A stretch of DNA of 64,000 nucleotides from Cryomorpha sp963836915 (lineage in GTDB: Bacteria > Bacteroidota > Bacteroidia > Flavobacteriales_D > Cryomorphaceae). Made by a program: the position numbers and the translations under genes. Positions within the stretch are counted from its first letter, which is position 1, and each line of letters opens with the position of its first letter. Shown piece after piece: positions 52,428-62,673 of this stretch. The stretch spans positions 1,860,001-1,924,000 of the forward strand of contig CAWILH010000002.1 in the NCBI GenBank assembly GCA_963836915.1, in the 5' to 3' direction. Under the pieces are notes generated by a model that saw only the letters and a list, made by a program, of their open reading frames with translations, made no database searches and was not told where the DNA came from.

Positions 52428-55129
52428 ACCAAGTCCATTTCTGGACGCTTTTCATCTTCTTGGCCATCTTTTTTGGCATTAAGCCATAGACCACCGATCA
52501 ATAGCAGGAGCACGAGAACGGATGCTGCCGTGGTCACCGTATTGGCAAGTGCAAAGCTCTGGGGCTCAAATTTAAACTCGATGCTATGCGAACCTGCTGG
52601 CACCACCAACCCACGGAGCAAATAGTCGACCCGAAAGTAATCTACAGGAGCTCCATCAAGGAAGGCGACCCAACCATTATCGTAATAGATCTCCGAGAAA
52701 ACCACGGCCTGCGGCACGGGCGAATCATAGATATATTTAATAAAATTGGGCAAATGTTCCTGCACTGCGATTGCGGCATCGGCGCTCTCCTGATACGAAA
52801 ACCCGGATACCTGATCCGAAAAACGAGCATCAACGACTGCTTCCGTTTGCGTGTCAATGCGGCCAAGCTCCATAATCTCTTCGTCGGCGTTGGCCACCGT
52901 TTTTAGATTTTGTACAAACCATGCGCTGCCGAGCGAAAAAGGATTCTCAATAGGTGGAGCGTCTTGATTATAGATGATGTATTTGGCGTTAAGCATATTC
53001 AGTACCCCGGCATTTCGGAGCACCGAATTGATTTTTTCCTGCGTAGGGTTATCCTGTAGGGCTCCGACGAGCGATTGCATTTCGGGAGCAATATGAAAAT
53101 CATAGAGCTCTTGAATGCGCTTTAGCTTGGCACCGTGATAACCCCCAATGCTCTTGTGAAAATAAGCGGCACGGGAGTCTTGAAAAGTACCGCTCAATGG
53201 CAATACCCGATAATTACTGTGGAATCGAAGCGCGGCAAAGCGGGCATCGTCCAGCTCGCTTTTGGTTGGCTTTCCGGTGCGATCTTGTTTCGCTACCGCC
53301 TGCACATCTGCGACCGCCTTTTTGATGGCATCGGCAGCTTCGGGGTTTCGTGCAGTCTCGCGCTGAAGGATGTTCAGATCGGCGGGCGTAGCATCAAATG
53401 CCGACTTGGTGGCTTCTTCGGGCTGCCATTGCACAAAGCGCCCTTTGATCTTTTCATTATTCAGGTACCGCTTATTGATCGGCCATAAGTCTACAAGAAC
53501 AAGAGCTGCCAAAACGCCAACAAACGCCAGACCTTTCAGCTTTCCCTTGGCCATAAACCATAGGGCAGCGATTCCGGCTATTACCAGCGCGAGCGATCGA
53601 AGGGCGTCGCTCCGAAAGAGTGAAGCGCGGATTTCTTGCAGCTGCTCGCCATAAGCCAGCGCTGCTGGAGCGCCATCTCCCGCCATTGCATTATTGAGAG
53701 CGGCCGATTCTGGCGAACTCAAAAAATCAAAAAACAAAGTCGGGGCTACCGCAAAAAGGAGAAGAAGGGCGACGAGCGATGCGCCAGCCGCAAGGAATTT
53801 CTTTTTCTGATCGAGAATAAGACTCGGGTTTTCCAGAACCTTTTTCAAGAAAATAAAACCCAAAAGTGGAAAGATAAGCTCGGTAATGGCCAATATAATC
53901 GTTACCGCCCTGAACTTGTTATAGCCTGGCACATAGTCGAGAAAAAAATTGGTGAGCCCCATTAAATTCTTGCCCCAAGCAAGCGCTATCGTAAGCAAAG
54001 CTGCTAGGAGAAGCGCCCATTTCACTGCACCATTTACGAAGAATGCACCCAGCAAAAAAAGCAGGCATACCACTGCACCGATATAAACCGGTCCGCTGGT
54101 AAAGGGCTGGTCGCCCCAATAGGTATTGGGAAAAATCCCGGTAGCCTGATAGCCGCGTGCCAAGGCATTGTATAGTTGTGGATCAGACTTCTGGGTATTT
54201 TCGTCTATTAGAGCTCCCGACTCGCCACCGTGGGCATTCGGCACCAAGAGTGATAAAGTCTCGCCAATGCCATAACTCCATTGGGTTACATAGTCGCGAT
54301 CGAGCCCGGCGGTGGTATTGGATTCATTAGATGCCCCAGCAGGATTTATGGTAAGCTCGGTCTCGCCACGGGTGGTATACTTGCCGTAATTATAGGTATT
54401 CCATAGCACATTGGCATTGGCCAAAAGCCCAATAATACCTGCTATGGCAATAAGCCCGGTAGCTTTCGCAAAAAGTGGAACCTGCTGGATACGAATGGCT
54501 TCAATTAATTTTGCCAAGACAAAAAGTCCGACAAGAAAGCCAAAATAATAGGTGATCTGCACGTGATTGGCATTGATCTGAAGGGCGACAAAAAGGGCGG
54601 TCACGGCAGTACCCAATGCCAATTTGCCCCGGTACGTCCAGATCATTCCCGCAAGGATAGGCGCCAAATAGCCTATCGCATGGGCTTTGGAGTTATGCCC
54701 GGCTTCCAGAATGATCAGAAAATACGTGGAAAGGGCGAAGGCGATCGCGCCAACGGCTGCTGGTCCCGGTTTTAGCCGTAAGGCAATCATTAAAAGGTAG
54801 AAACCAATGAGATAGAGAAAAAACAAATTGGCGGGAGATGGTAGGCCGAGCATGACCACCCGATCTATGGCACGCATAATATCGCTAGGATAGCGCACAG
54901 AGATTTGGTAGGCAGGCATCCCGCCAAACATGGAATTGGTCCAGAGTGGCTCCTCGCCATACATGGCGCGGAATGCTTCGATCTCCTGCGCCATTCCCTT
55001 AAAATTGGTGATGTCGCCCTGGCGGAGCTTATTGCCGCTAAATGCGGGGTAAAAATAAACTGCAGAAAGGGCTACGAAAATAGCTATGGCAGCAAGGTGC
55101 GGGATGAACCGCTTGAAGTTTTCTTTCAT
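52424..55129 (-). CDS. YfhO family membrane protein
   Basis: A 901-residue GT-C-like integral membrane protein. About 12 helices in residues 1-560 begin with FIPHLAAIAIFVALSAVYFYPAF and the loop LRQGDITNFKGMAQEIEAF (acidic loop after helix 1, as in GT-C enzymes). A large soluble C-terminal region follows (about 590-860) and one last helix (TVTTAASVLVLLLLIGGLWL). YfhO of Gram-positives glycosylates lipoteichoic acid; the Bacteroidota role is unknown but probably sugar transfer to a surface glycan. A DUF4834 gene is 9 bp upstream. Confidence 0.9.
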   Translation of the reverse strand: MKENFKRFIPHLAAIAIFVALSAVYFYPAFSGNKLRQGDITNFKGMAQEIEAFRAMYGEEPLWTNSMFGGMPAYQISVRYPSDIMRAIDRVVMLGLPSPANLFFLYLIGFYLLMIALRLKPGPAAVGAIAFALSTYFLIILEAGHNSKAHAIGYLAPILAGMIWTYRGKLALGTAVTALFVALQINANHVQITYYFGFLVGLFVLAKLIEAIRIQQVPLFAKATGLIAIAGIIGLLANANVLWNTYNYGKYTTRGETELTINPAGASNESNTTAGLDRDYVTQWSYGIGETLSLLVPNAHGGESGALIDENTQKSDPQLYNALARGYQATGIFPNTYWGDQPFTSGPVYIGAVVCLLFLLGAFFVNGAVKWALLLAALLTIALAWGKNLMGLTNFFLDYVPGYNKFRAVTIILAITELIFPLLGFIFLKKVLENPSLILDQKKKFLAAGASLVALLLLFAVAPTLFFDFLSSPESAALNNAMAGDGAPAALAYGEQLQEIRASLFRSDALRSLALVIAGIAALWFMAKGKLKGLAFVGVLAALVLVDLWPINKRYLNNEKIKGRFVQWQPEEATKSAFDATPADLNILQRETARNPEAADAIKKAVADVQAVAKQDRTGKPTKSELDDARFAALRFHSNYRVLPLSGTFQDSRAAYFHKSIGGYHGAKLKRIQELYDFHIAPEMQSLVGALQDNPTQEKINSVLRNAGVLNMLNAKYIIYNQDAPPIENPFSLGSAWFVQNLKTVANADEEIMELGRIDTQTEAVVDARFSDQVSGFSYQESADAAIAVQEHLPNFIKYIYDSPVPQAVVFSEIYYDNGWVAFLDGAPVDYFRVDYLLRGLVVPAGSHSIEFKFEPQSFALANTVTTAASVLVLLLLIGGLWLNAKKDGQEDEKRPEMDLV

Positions 55130-55138
55130 AAATTCGGT

Positions 55139-55366
55139 TTAGTCCACTTCTTCAAAGTCGACATATTCGCCTTCGCCACTATCCGATTTTTTATTTTTTT
55201 TCGCCTTTTCGGGATCGGTATACTCTACACGCACATCGCCTTCTCTCCTGCTTTGGGTTTGCTGTCGCTGTCGGCTGCCGCCCTGCTGCTGCTTAGGCAT
55301 GAAGAAGCGTCCTAAAATCCGGAGTACGAAGTAAAGGGCAATTATGATGGCGATTATCTTTAACAA
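55139..55366 (-). CDS. DUF4834 small membrane-anchored protein
   Basis: A 75-residue protein with one N-terminal membrane helix (IIAIIIALYFVLRILGRFF) and a Gln/Arg-rich then acidic cytoplasmic tail ending EGEYVDFEEVD. DUF4834 is Bacteroidota-specific and is often followed by YfhO as here. No function known. The region 55367-55646 upstream holds no gene that I can see. Confidence 0.85.
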   Translation of the reverse strand: MLKIIAIIIALYFVLRILGRFFMPKQQQGGSRQRQQTQSRREGDVRVEYTDPEKAKKNKKSDSGEGEYVDFEEVD

Positions 55367-55646
55367 AACAGCTTCAATTCAAGTTGAACTTTTTCAAATC
55401 CGGCATCCCAAAAATCCTGGAAGCGGGTTTCAAAGGTGCAAAGATAAAATTATTGAATTTTTAAGGGAGTCTTGGCGGTGAACTTCGGTTGGAGCATCGC
55501 GGATTGAATTTTTGTCAAGATTTTTGAGAAAAGGCAAAAATATCGCCAAAAAAGATTTGCAGTGGGATGACGCAACGAAAGAAAGTCAGCTCTCAAGAGT
55601 TTTCCAGTCTACGAACTAAAATTCTCATTTAGGACACGGTGTACGA

Positions 55647-55683
55647 ATAAAAAAAGGCCAAGGATTTAACCCCTTGGCCTTTT
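55647..55683 (-). terminator. Terminator hairpin after the His-rich lipoprotein gene (bidirectional)
   Basis: GGCCAAGG / CCTTGGCC stem, seven-base loop, with an A-run on one side and TTTT on the other, so it can work in both directions. It lies about 60 bp past the stop of the minus-strand lipoprotein gene. Confidence 0.85.
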
Positions 55684-55741
55684 GACTATTAGCTAAAAAG
55701 GCGGCAAACTAAAATTAAAAAAATTTGATAAGCTGCACTCC

Positions 55742-56380
55742 TTAATCTGCACACGTGGTATTTCTATGAATGTCGCAATACAGCGACCACCAAGGATTGA
55801 AATTTTCGGGGTCTTCAGGCATGTTGCTCATTGCAAGAAGCTCATCAACATCCTGTCCATACCGAAGGTGCATGTGAATGGGCTCTCCATGGGGCGATCT
55901 CGAAATCACAAACTGGTAAGCCCCACAGTCCCCTTCAAAGTTTTCTTTCTGCTCAAAGACATCCCAGATAGACGTTTTAGATTCTTCGGGATAATAATGC
56001 GGATCTGGCCGACTTCCGATAAATTCATACCCACAGTCGGCAAGTAGTTTATTGGCGTCATTATGGTCGTAAAATTTCATCCGCGTCATGGAGCCGGCAT
56101 CTTCAGTGGTTTTTAGGGTAATACGGCTGGGATTCCGCGGATCGTTTCTTACCGATTCATCTTCTGGATCCATCCTAAATTCCCCATTCATGTTTAAGAA
56201 AGAAAAGAGATGCGCGTGGCCGTGCTCTTCAGTGGCCTGAGCATGTGAATGGCCGTGGTAGTGATCGTCATCACGGCCATGATCCTTGTGATCGGTCACG
56301 GCTTCTTTTTCTGACGGACTTTGACAGCCGGCCATGAAGGCCAGGGTAATTCCAATGCTAAAGATTTCTTTGATTTTCAT
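55742..56380 (-). CDS. His-rich lipoprotein, probable metal binder
   Basis: A 212-residue lipoprotein with lipobox LAFMAGCQS (Cys19). Residues 31-57 are histidine-rich (HKDHGRDDDHYHGHSHAQA, then HGHAH), a likely site for zinc, nickel or copper. The rest has acidic and Cys positions (LADCGYEF, GDCGAYQF, SLYCDIHRN) and PHGEPIHMHLRYG. I do not recognise a family. It starts 21 bp after the TonB receptor gene, so the two form an operon. A role as surface or periplasmic metal carrier for that receptor is inferred. Confidence 0.75.
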   Translation of the reverse strand: MKIKEIFSIGITLAFMAGCQSPSEKEAVTDHKDHGRDDDHYHGHSHAQATEEHGHAHLFSFLNMNGEFRMDPEDESVRNDPRNPSRITLKTTEDAGSMTRMKFYDHNDANKLLADCGYEFIGSRPDPHYYPEESKTSIWDVFEQKENFEGDCGAYQFVISRSPHGEPIHMHLRYGQDVDELLAMSNMPEDPENFNPWWSLYCDIHRNTTCAD

Positions 56381-56401
56381 ATCTATGTTGAGATTATTGA
56401 T

Positions 56402-58663
56402 TTAAAGATTATAGGTGATCCCAAAGGTGAAATTGGTGATGGGTGCTGGAGCAAACGACATGGCCTCGGCACTTCCGAAGACCGACTCCGCGTATTTTTC
56501 ATTCGTAAGATTATTTACTTCAAAAAATACGCGTCCCTTTCTTGCTGCGCGCCCATCAAAATTATAGAAAGCCATAAAATGCGCCACCGTGTACCCATCA
56601 TAAGAAGCATCATTCTGGCTGGATATGTAGTAAGAGCCTACGTCCCTAAACCGGAGCAATCCGCCCAGGCCAGATTCAAACGTGTACATTGCCTGAATAT
56701 TCGTAGTAGTGCTAGGTATGGCGGTTAGCTCTTTGCCGACCAGATCTTCTGAAGGGTTGCTCAAAATCTCGGTGGTGATATAAGCAAAAGTTCCATTTAT
56801 GTTAAGCCCTGGGAAAGGCTTCAAGGTGGCCTTGGTCTCTACACCACGCCTTTGCGTTCTTCCAGCATTCACCAGGTCGCCCGAGCCCGGCGGATTTTCA
56901 ACGATCTCTTTAGAAGTATTCAATACGAATGCCACTGCACTCAGGTCGAGCCAAGCTTGATACCTATAATGGATGCCTGCTTCGTATTGCCAGATCTGAA
57001 CCGGGTTGAGATTTAGGTCGGGATCATACTTGCTCGTAGAATTTGGCAAGGAAAAACCTTGTGAAACATTGGCCCGAAGGTCAAAGCCTTCAAATAATGT
57101 GGAGCGCACACCGAGCTTGGGACTAAAATTGGAAAGGTCGTTGAGATCGGCGGTAAAGCCATCTTGTCCCGGATCTTCATTCGTAAACCTGCCGGTGTAG
57201 GTATCGAACCTTAGCCCAATGGAAGGACGGAAATACTGGCTCAGCTTGAACTCCCCTTCCGCAAAAGCAGAAATGGTCTGTATGTCGAAGGTGCGTTGTT
57301 GAATTTGATCCAATCGCACCCTTTCTTCCGAAGTCCATCTCTTTCTGAAAGTCGTTTCATCGTAGTATTCAGCACCGGCTATCCAGTCGAGACCCACAGC
57401 GCCTAGCGTAGCCCTACCGTTCAGACTACCGCCGTAAGAGTAGACATCACGTGTATTAAAACGCTCTGTCTGACCGCCGGGCTCGAAGCCAAATTTGGCA
57501 AATCGCGTGAAATTCTGTTCCACCCTATAGCCATAAAGGAGTAATCTCAAATCATCATTGAAGGTGTGGTTTAGATCAAATCGCTGGCTTGAGAACAGCT
57601 TACTACCCCCATCGTTTTGAGCATTTGGAGCTTGCTTATCCCGGAGGTTGTCATCATAAAATTCCCTTTGCGAGATATAACCCGGCGCATCCCACTCGCT
57701 GCTATGCCCGCGCAACGATAAGGCGATATCCGTCTTGTCAGAAATATTATAGGCCAGGCGGCCCGTGACGTTCCCTTTCAAATAATCTGAATTTGTGGAA
57801 TATCCGTCGGTATTAAAAAGCTGCAGTGCGAGATTGGTTTCGAGCTTGTTATTGCCCACATTCAGCGGTTGTCCGATCGCGACCTGAGCATCGTAGGTAT
57901 TGAACGACCCGCCGGTAAACCTTACATTTTGATACGTTCCACCTTTTTTGGTTTCAAAGGCTACCGTTCCGCCTTGCGCAAATCTACCGTACAATACGGA
58001 TGATGGCCCTTTATAAACGCTCATCTGAGAAATATTGATAGGAATGATGATGTTCATATCAGCGTATCCATCTTCATGGCCTTCGGCTTCATTGAGCGAA
58101 ACACCATCGATCTGAATACCGGCCTGCCCTTCGTGACCACCGCCACCAAAGCCACGGATCGAAAATACATCGGCCACTCCGCCTTGCCGGTACGCTCCCA
58201 GATCTACTCCCGCCACCTGCTCTACAAGTCTTGCGGGTTGCTCGATATTGAGTAATTGAATCTGCCTGCTGTCAAGCACATCTACAGTCGCGGTGCTATT
58301 ATCCTGATCGAAACCGCCCCCTTTTACTGCTACTTGGCTCAGCTGGACAAAACTTGGAGCAAGGCTAAATTCCAATTTGCTGTTTGATCCCGCTTTTACG
58401 GTTACCTGCTCCGAATAAAATTGATACCCTACCGAAGTAGCTTCGACCCGATACTTTCCGGCCGGGACTGCCTCAAAAAGAAATTGGCCATTGGAATCGG
58501 TTGAAGTGCCCATTTCTGTTCCGCTAAGGACAATATTGGCATTGGGCAGCATATTGCCAACACCGGAAAAAACTTGTCCGGTTATTTTTCCTGTCTCCTG
58601 CGCCATAGATGCGATTGAAAAAACGGCGAAGACAAGGCATAATTTATAGTGTAAATATTTCAT
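56402..58663 (-). CDS. TonB-dependent outer-membrane receptor
   Basis: A 753-residue receptor with signal peptide (LCLVFAVFSIASMAQ), a carboxypeptidase-regulatory-like domain (about 25-112: GKITGQVFSGVGNMLPNANI, PAGKYRVEATSVGYQ), plug domain (about 130-240: VFSIRGFGGGGHEGQAG, SVYKGPSSVLYGRFAQGG) and a 22-strand-type barrel ending FAPAPITNFTFGITYNL with terminal aromatic-rich strand. The plug holds acidic/His loops (EAEGHEDGYADMN). There is no SusD partner, so it is a metal or siderophore type rather than a glycan type. Next to His-rich proteins on both sides. Confidence 0.93.
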   Translation of the reverse strand: MKYLHYKLCLVFAVFSIASMAQETGKITGQVFSGVGNMLPNANIVLSGTEMGTSTDSNGQFLFEAVPAGKYRVEATSVGYQFYSEQVTVKAGSNSKLEFSLAPSFVQLSQVAVKGGGFDQDNSTATVDVLDSRQIQLLNIEQPARLVEQVAGVDLGAYRQGGVADVFSIRGFGGGGHEGQAGIQIDGVSLNEAEGHEDGYADMNIIIPINISQMSVYKGPSSVLYGRFAQGGTVAFETKKGGTYQNVRFTGGSFNTYDAQVAIGQPLNVGNNKLETNLALQLFNTDGYSTNSDYLKGNVTGRLAYNISDKTDIALSLRGHSSEWDAPGYISQREFYDDNLRDKQAPNAQNDGGSKLFSSQRFDLNHTFNDDLRLLLYGYRVEQNFTRFAKFGFEPGGQTERFNTRDVYSYGGSLNGRATLGAVGLDWIAGAEYYDETTFRKRWTSEERVRLDQIQQRTFDIQTISAFAEGEFKLSQYFRPSIGLRFDTYTGRFTNEDPGQDGFTADLNDLSNFSPKLGVRSTLFEGFDLRANVSQGFSLPNSTSKYDPDLNLNPVQIWQYEAGIHYRYQAWLDLSAVAFVLNTSKEIVENPPGSGDLVNAGRTQRRGVETKATLKPFPGLNINGTFAYITTEILSNPSEDLVGKELTAIPSTTTNIQAMYTFESGLGGLLRFRDVGSYYISSQNDASYDGYTVAHFMAFYNFDGRAARKGRVFFEVNNLTNEKYAESVFGSAEAMSFAPAPITNFTFGITYNL

Positions 58664-59079
58664 GATAAAGGTATTGTTTCGTTAAGCACTATTTTTTTGA
58701 GTAGAAATTTCCGTGTAGACCTTAGAAAATAGGAAGGCTTTTCATCCATTTCATTTTGATTTCTCGGTGTACTGCCTGGCTGAACCATGCAGGCCTGCAC
58801 CCGTGGAGAAAGCGTACTACTAATATTTTTTGGTTCGGATAATTTCTCGACCGAAAGTCCATCAAGGCATACATTTTAATAGCCTGTGGGAATTTCCTAT
58901 TTCCACGAACCACCAGAAAAAAGCGTTTTCAGATAAGGCGATGCGGATGTAGAAAAAACTGGATCAAAATGCTGTTAAAGACTATTTTGACTTACGGTAA
59001 ATGCCCCGAAATGAGCAATACCGACAAAGCTCTAAATGAGACCTTCACAGTTCTAACGGAAAAGAAATATGGATGGAAA
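58664..59079. other. Intergenic stretch without a recognised gene
   Basis: 416 bp between the TonB receptor start and the His-rich membrane protein. A short frame at 58722-58913 has no family look. No repeat, palindrome or metal-regulator box (such as a Zur or Fur dyad) was seen by eye. It should contain the receptor promoter. Confidence 0.5.
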
Positions 59080-59577
59080 TTAGGTGCGCGGGGGTGGCGC
59101 AGGAACTAAAGCGGCTCTGTTGGAAAACCGCAGTACAAACTCTAATTTGGAAATTAAAAAACCGCCTAGAAGTTCTGGAAGTAAGATCGAACAGGGATTT
59201 ACGTGCTTATCCCATTTTACCTTTACATTGAACTCCTTCTCCCCTTCATCGGTATTTTCTTGCAGGTCGATTATAGATGCGAACCATCCCAAGATCGGGT
59301 GGTCATGCAGTTTGGCTTGCGCCAGGGGAGCAGTGGGCTCATCTAACATCTTTTGATGATGATGTGCAGGCTGTTCTTTCGAGAAATGATCATGAGAATG
59401 ACGGTTTAAATCCTGCTGGCCGCCATCGATGGAAAAATCAGATACCTTATGGGACATGAAATGCAGAGCATCTGCTACGGGTTTCCCCAAAGGAAGAAGC
59501 AAGTAGGCACATAAAAATGCTACCGCCAAAACTTTGGCCAGTGGTTTTTTAAATGCTTTGGGTGCTTTTAAGGTCAT
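59080..59577 (-). CDS. His-rich membrane-anchored or exported protein
   Basis: 165 residues from the ATG 59577 (MTLKAPKAFKK). An N-terminal hydrophobic helix (LAVAFLCAYLLLPLGKPVADALHF) is followed by a histidine cluster at about 55-80 (NRHSHDHFSKEQPAHHHQK) and HDHPILGWF. It ends in FSNRAALVPAPPPRT; a proline-rich end is seen in small Bacteroidota proteins found beside TonB receptors (HYC_CC_PP type), but the Cys motifs of that family are missing. Same strand as the receptor, 416 bp upstream. Metal binding is inferred from the histidines. Confidence 0.65.
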   Translation of the reverse strand: MTLKAPKAFKKPLAKVLAVAFLCAYLLLPLGKPVADALHFMSHKVSDFSIDGGQQDLNRHSHDHFSKEQPAHHHQKMLDEPTAPLAQAKLHDHPILGWFASIIDLQENTDEGEKEFNVKVKWDKHVNPCSILLPELLGGFLISKLEFVLRFSNRAALVPAPPPRT

Positions 59578-59751
59578 TGCTTGGGGATATACGAGCAACT
59601 TGATCCGACGGATTGCGAAAATACATTTTCTTCTCAATTTTAATCGCCCGTCCTAAAGTTTCTTGGCCTTACGGCTATCGCTTGTCTCACTCAAGGCAGA
59701 ATCTTCAATTTTATTAAAAATATCGCGGAGCAGCTTGACGAAAACTCTTGC

Positions 59752-62568
59752 TTACTTACTCAAATACAAATTCCGCTCACTGTATATCTTTCTAAAAAAG
59801 GGATCCATCAAACTATCAATGAAATGGATGGCTTCACCTGTTGATTTCATTTCCGGACCTAGCTCTTTATTCACATTCGGAAATTTCTCGAAAGAGAAAA
59901 CCGGAATCTTAATGGCATAGCCAGATTTCTTTGGCTGAAAATTAAAATCTTTCACCTTCTTTTCGCCGAGCATCACTTTAGTGGCATAATTTACATAAGG
60001 CTCGTCATAGGCCTTGGCGATGAATGGCACGGTGCGAGACGCCCGCGGATTGGCTTCGATCACGTAGACCACATCATCTTTAATAGCAAATTGGATGTTG
60101 ATCAGCCCGACGGTGCGCAGTTTGATCGCAATCTTCTTCGTAATGGTCTCAATCTGCTCGATGATCAGATCGCCAAGATTATAGGGCGGCAGCACGGCGT
60201 AAGAATCGCCAGAGTGAATCCCGGCAGGTTCGATATGCTGCATCACTCCTATGATGTAGACATCTTCGCCATCGCAAATTGCATCGGCTTCGGCTTCTAT
60301 GGCGCCGCTTAAAAAATGGTCGAGCAGGATTTTATTGCCCGGCATATCTCGAAGGATATTGACCACATGAGTCTCGAGCTCTTCCTTATTGATCACGATC
60401 TTCATCTGCTGACCGCCAAGTACATAGCTGGGGCGTACGAGCAATGGAAAACCAAGCTCATCAGCTAGTTCGAGCGATTGCTCGGCATTATCTACCACGC
60501 CAAAATCAGGATAAGGAATATTGTTTTCCTTGAGCAGGGTAGAAAAACTGCCGCGATCTTCGGCCAGGTCGAGCGCTTCGTAGCTCGTGCCTATCACTTT
60601 AATTCCGTAGCGGCTCAGCTTTTCAGCCAATTTAAGTGCTGTTTGACCACCGAGCTGCACGATGACCCCTTCGGGTTTTTCATGAAGGATGATGTCATAG
60701 ATATGTTCCCAAAATACCGGTTCAAAATAAAGCTTGTCGGCAGTGTCAAAATCTGTGGAAACCGTCTCTGGATTGCAATTGATCATGATCGTTTCATAAC
60801 CACATTCTTTTGCGGCAAGCACGCCATGCACACAGCAATAGTCAAACTCGATACCTTGACCGATACGATTTGGCCCGGAGCCCAGCACCACAATCTTACG
60901 CCGGTCGCTTACTTCAGACTCATTTTCATCATCGAAGGTGCTGTAATAATAGGGCGTTTTGGCTTCAAACTCGGCCGCGCAGGTATCTACCAATTTATAG
61001 ACACGCTTCACGCCCAGCTCATTGCGCTTTGCAAAAACTTCGCTTTCGAGGCATCGTAAAAGGTGGGCCACCTGCCTATCGGCGTATCCTTTTTGCTTGG
61101 CTTCGGTCATCAAATCCTTCGAAATACTATCTAGGCTAACTTTCTCAATCTTTTTTTCAAAAAGAATCAAGTCTTCGATTTGCTTCAGGAACCAATAGTC
61201 GATTTTCGTCTTTTCGTGAATGGTCTTGAAGGGGATACCCAGCTTGATGGCATCGTAAATATGAAAGAGCCTGTTCCAGCTCGGGTGCTCTAGGCTATCG
61301 AGTATCTTGGCCTGATCTTTTAGTTCCTTGCCATCGGCACCAAGTCCATTGCGTTTTATTTCAAGCGACTGACAGGCTTTCTGAAGCGCTTCCTGAAAGG
61401 ATCGACCTATGCCCATCACCTCACCTACGGCTTTCATTTGCAAGCCGAGCTCACGGTCTGAGCCTTGGAATTTATCGAAATTCCAACGCGGGATTTTTAC
61501 GATCACATAATCCAGTGTGGGCTCAAAGAGCGCAGATGTGGTCTGGGTGATTTGATTCGTAAGCTCATCAAGGTGATAACCGAGGGCGAGCTTGGCGGCC
61601 ACTTTTGCGATGGGATAGCCGGTAGCTTTTGATGCCAATGCCGATGATCGAGAGACGCGTGGATTGATCTCGATGGCTATGATATCTTCTTTTTCATCGG
61701 GGCTCACTGCAAATTGCACGTTGCAGCCGCCGGCAAAATTGCCAATAGAGCGCATCATCTTGAAGGCCATGTCACGCATACGTTGGTACGTGCTGTCGCT
61801 AAGCGTCATGGCCGGCGCGACCGTAATGCTGTCGCCGGTGTGGATTCCCATGGGATCCATGTTCTCTACTGAGCAGATGATCACCACATTATCGTTCATA
61901 TCGCGCAGCAGCTCCAGCTCAAACTCTTTCCAGCCCAGCATGGCCTTATCGATCATCACTTCATGGATGGGCGATACGTGCAGGCCACGGGTGAGCAGGG
62001 CATCAAAATCTTTTTGGTCGTGCACGATGCCTGCGCCTGCTCCCCCGAGGGTATAGCTGGAGCGGATGCAAAGGGGGAACCCAAATCTCTGGGCTATTTC
62101 TTTCCCTTCCAGAAATGAATTGGCTGTAGCCTGCGGCGCCATCGGTATATCGATCTCGGCCATGAGCTTGCGGAAGGCTTCCCGATTTTCGGTCACATCA
62201 ATGGCGTGGATATCCACACCTATCATGCGCACACCATACTTCTCCCATATTCCGAGCTCATCGCATTTTATAGCGAGATTCAGCGCGGTCTGCCCGCCCA
62301 TAGTCGGCAGCACGGCATCGATATTATGTCGCTCAAGGATCTCGATGATCGACTCTGGTTCGAGCGGTTTTAAGTATACATTATCGGCCACTACCTTATC
62401 GGTCATGATGGTGGCAGGATTTGAATTGATCAATGTCACCTTGATGCCTTCTTCGCGAAGGGAGCGGGAAGCTTGAGAACCCGAATAATCAAATTCACAG
62501 GCTTGACCTATTACGATTGGGCCGCTACCGATTATAAGTACGGAGCGTATGCTGGCATCTTTTGGCAT
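59752..62568 (-). CDS. carB: Carbamoyl-phosphate synthase large subunit
   Basis: A 938-residue CarB that makes carbamoyl phosphate from bicarbonate, ammonia and two ATP for pyrimidines and arginine. Two ATP-grasp halves: SVLIIGSGPIVIGQACEFDYSG with FPLCIRSSYTLGGAGAGI, and KIVVLGSGPNRIGQGIEFDYCC with FPLLVRPSYVLGGQQM. The usual C-terminal MGS-like allosteric domain (to about 1070) is absent, as is normal for Bacteroidota, so UMP/ornithine control is probably missing. The small subunit gene is not in the window. Confidence 0.97.
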   Translation of the reverse strand: MPKDASIRSVLIIGSGPIVIGQACEFDYSGSQASRSLREEGIKVTLINSNPATIMTDKVVADNVYLKPLEPESIIEILERHNIDAVLPTMGGQTALNLAIKCDELGIWEKYGVRMIGVDIHAIDVTENREAFRKLMAEIDIPMAPQATANSFLEGKEIAQRFGFPLCIRSSYTLGGAGAGIVHDQKDFDALLTRGLHVSPIHEVMIDKAMLGWKEFELELLRDMNDNVVIICSVENMDPMGIHTGDSITVAPAMTLSDSTYQRMRDMAFKMMRSIGNFAGGCNVQFAVSPDEKEDIIAIEINPRVSRSSALASKATGYPIAKVAAKLALGYHLDELTNQITQTTSALFEPTLDYVIVKIPRWNFDKFQGSDRELGLQMKAVGEVMGIGRSFQEALQKACQSLEIKRNGLGADGKELKDQAKILDSLEHPSWNRLFHIYDAIKLGIPFKTIHEKTKIDYWFLKQIEDLILFEKKIEKVSLDSISKDLMTEAKQKGYADRQVAHLLRCLESEVFAKRNELGVKRVYKLVDTCAAEFEAKTPYYYSTFDDENESEVSDRRKIVVLGSGPNRIGQGIEFDYCCVHGVLAAKECGYETIMINCNPETVSTDFDTADKLYFEPVFWEHIYDIILHEKPEGVIVQLGGQTALKLAEKLSRYGIKVIGTSYEALDLAEDRGSFSTLLKENNIPYPDFGVVDNAEQSLELADELGFPLLVRPSYVLGGQQMKIVINKEELETHVVNILRDMPGNKILLDHFLSGAIEAEADAICDGEDVYIIGVMQHIEPAGIHSGDSYAVLPPYNLGDLIIEQIETITKKIAIKLRTVGLINIQFAIKDDVVYVIEANPRASRTVPFIAKAYDEPYVNYATKVMLGEKKVKDFNFQPKKSGYAIKIPVFSFEKFPNVNKELGPEMKSTGEAIHFIDSLMDPFFRKIYSERNLYLSK

Positions 62569-62665
62569 GAGGGTATTTTAAATTTGGAAAAGGAGAAGAA
62601 GCGGCTAACCAAGCGGTTGAAAAGAGAATAGCTAAATGTGCCGGTAGATTGCTTCATTTAGTCCG

Positions 62666-62673
62666 CAAAACTA
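62666..62673 (-). promoter_or_regulatory. carB: -7 box of the carB promoter
   Basis: On the minus strand TAGTTTTG fits TAnnTTTG exactly, giving a leader of roughly 90 bp before the carB ATG at 62568. No other minus-strand gene lies directly upstream. Spacing to a -33 TTTG is unclear. Confidence 0.45.

Noticed and set aside
60478..61059. Antisense frames inside carB
   Set aside because: Shadows of a highly conserved gene; no motif.
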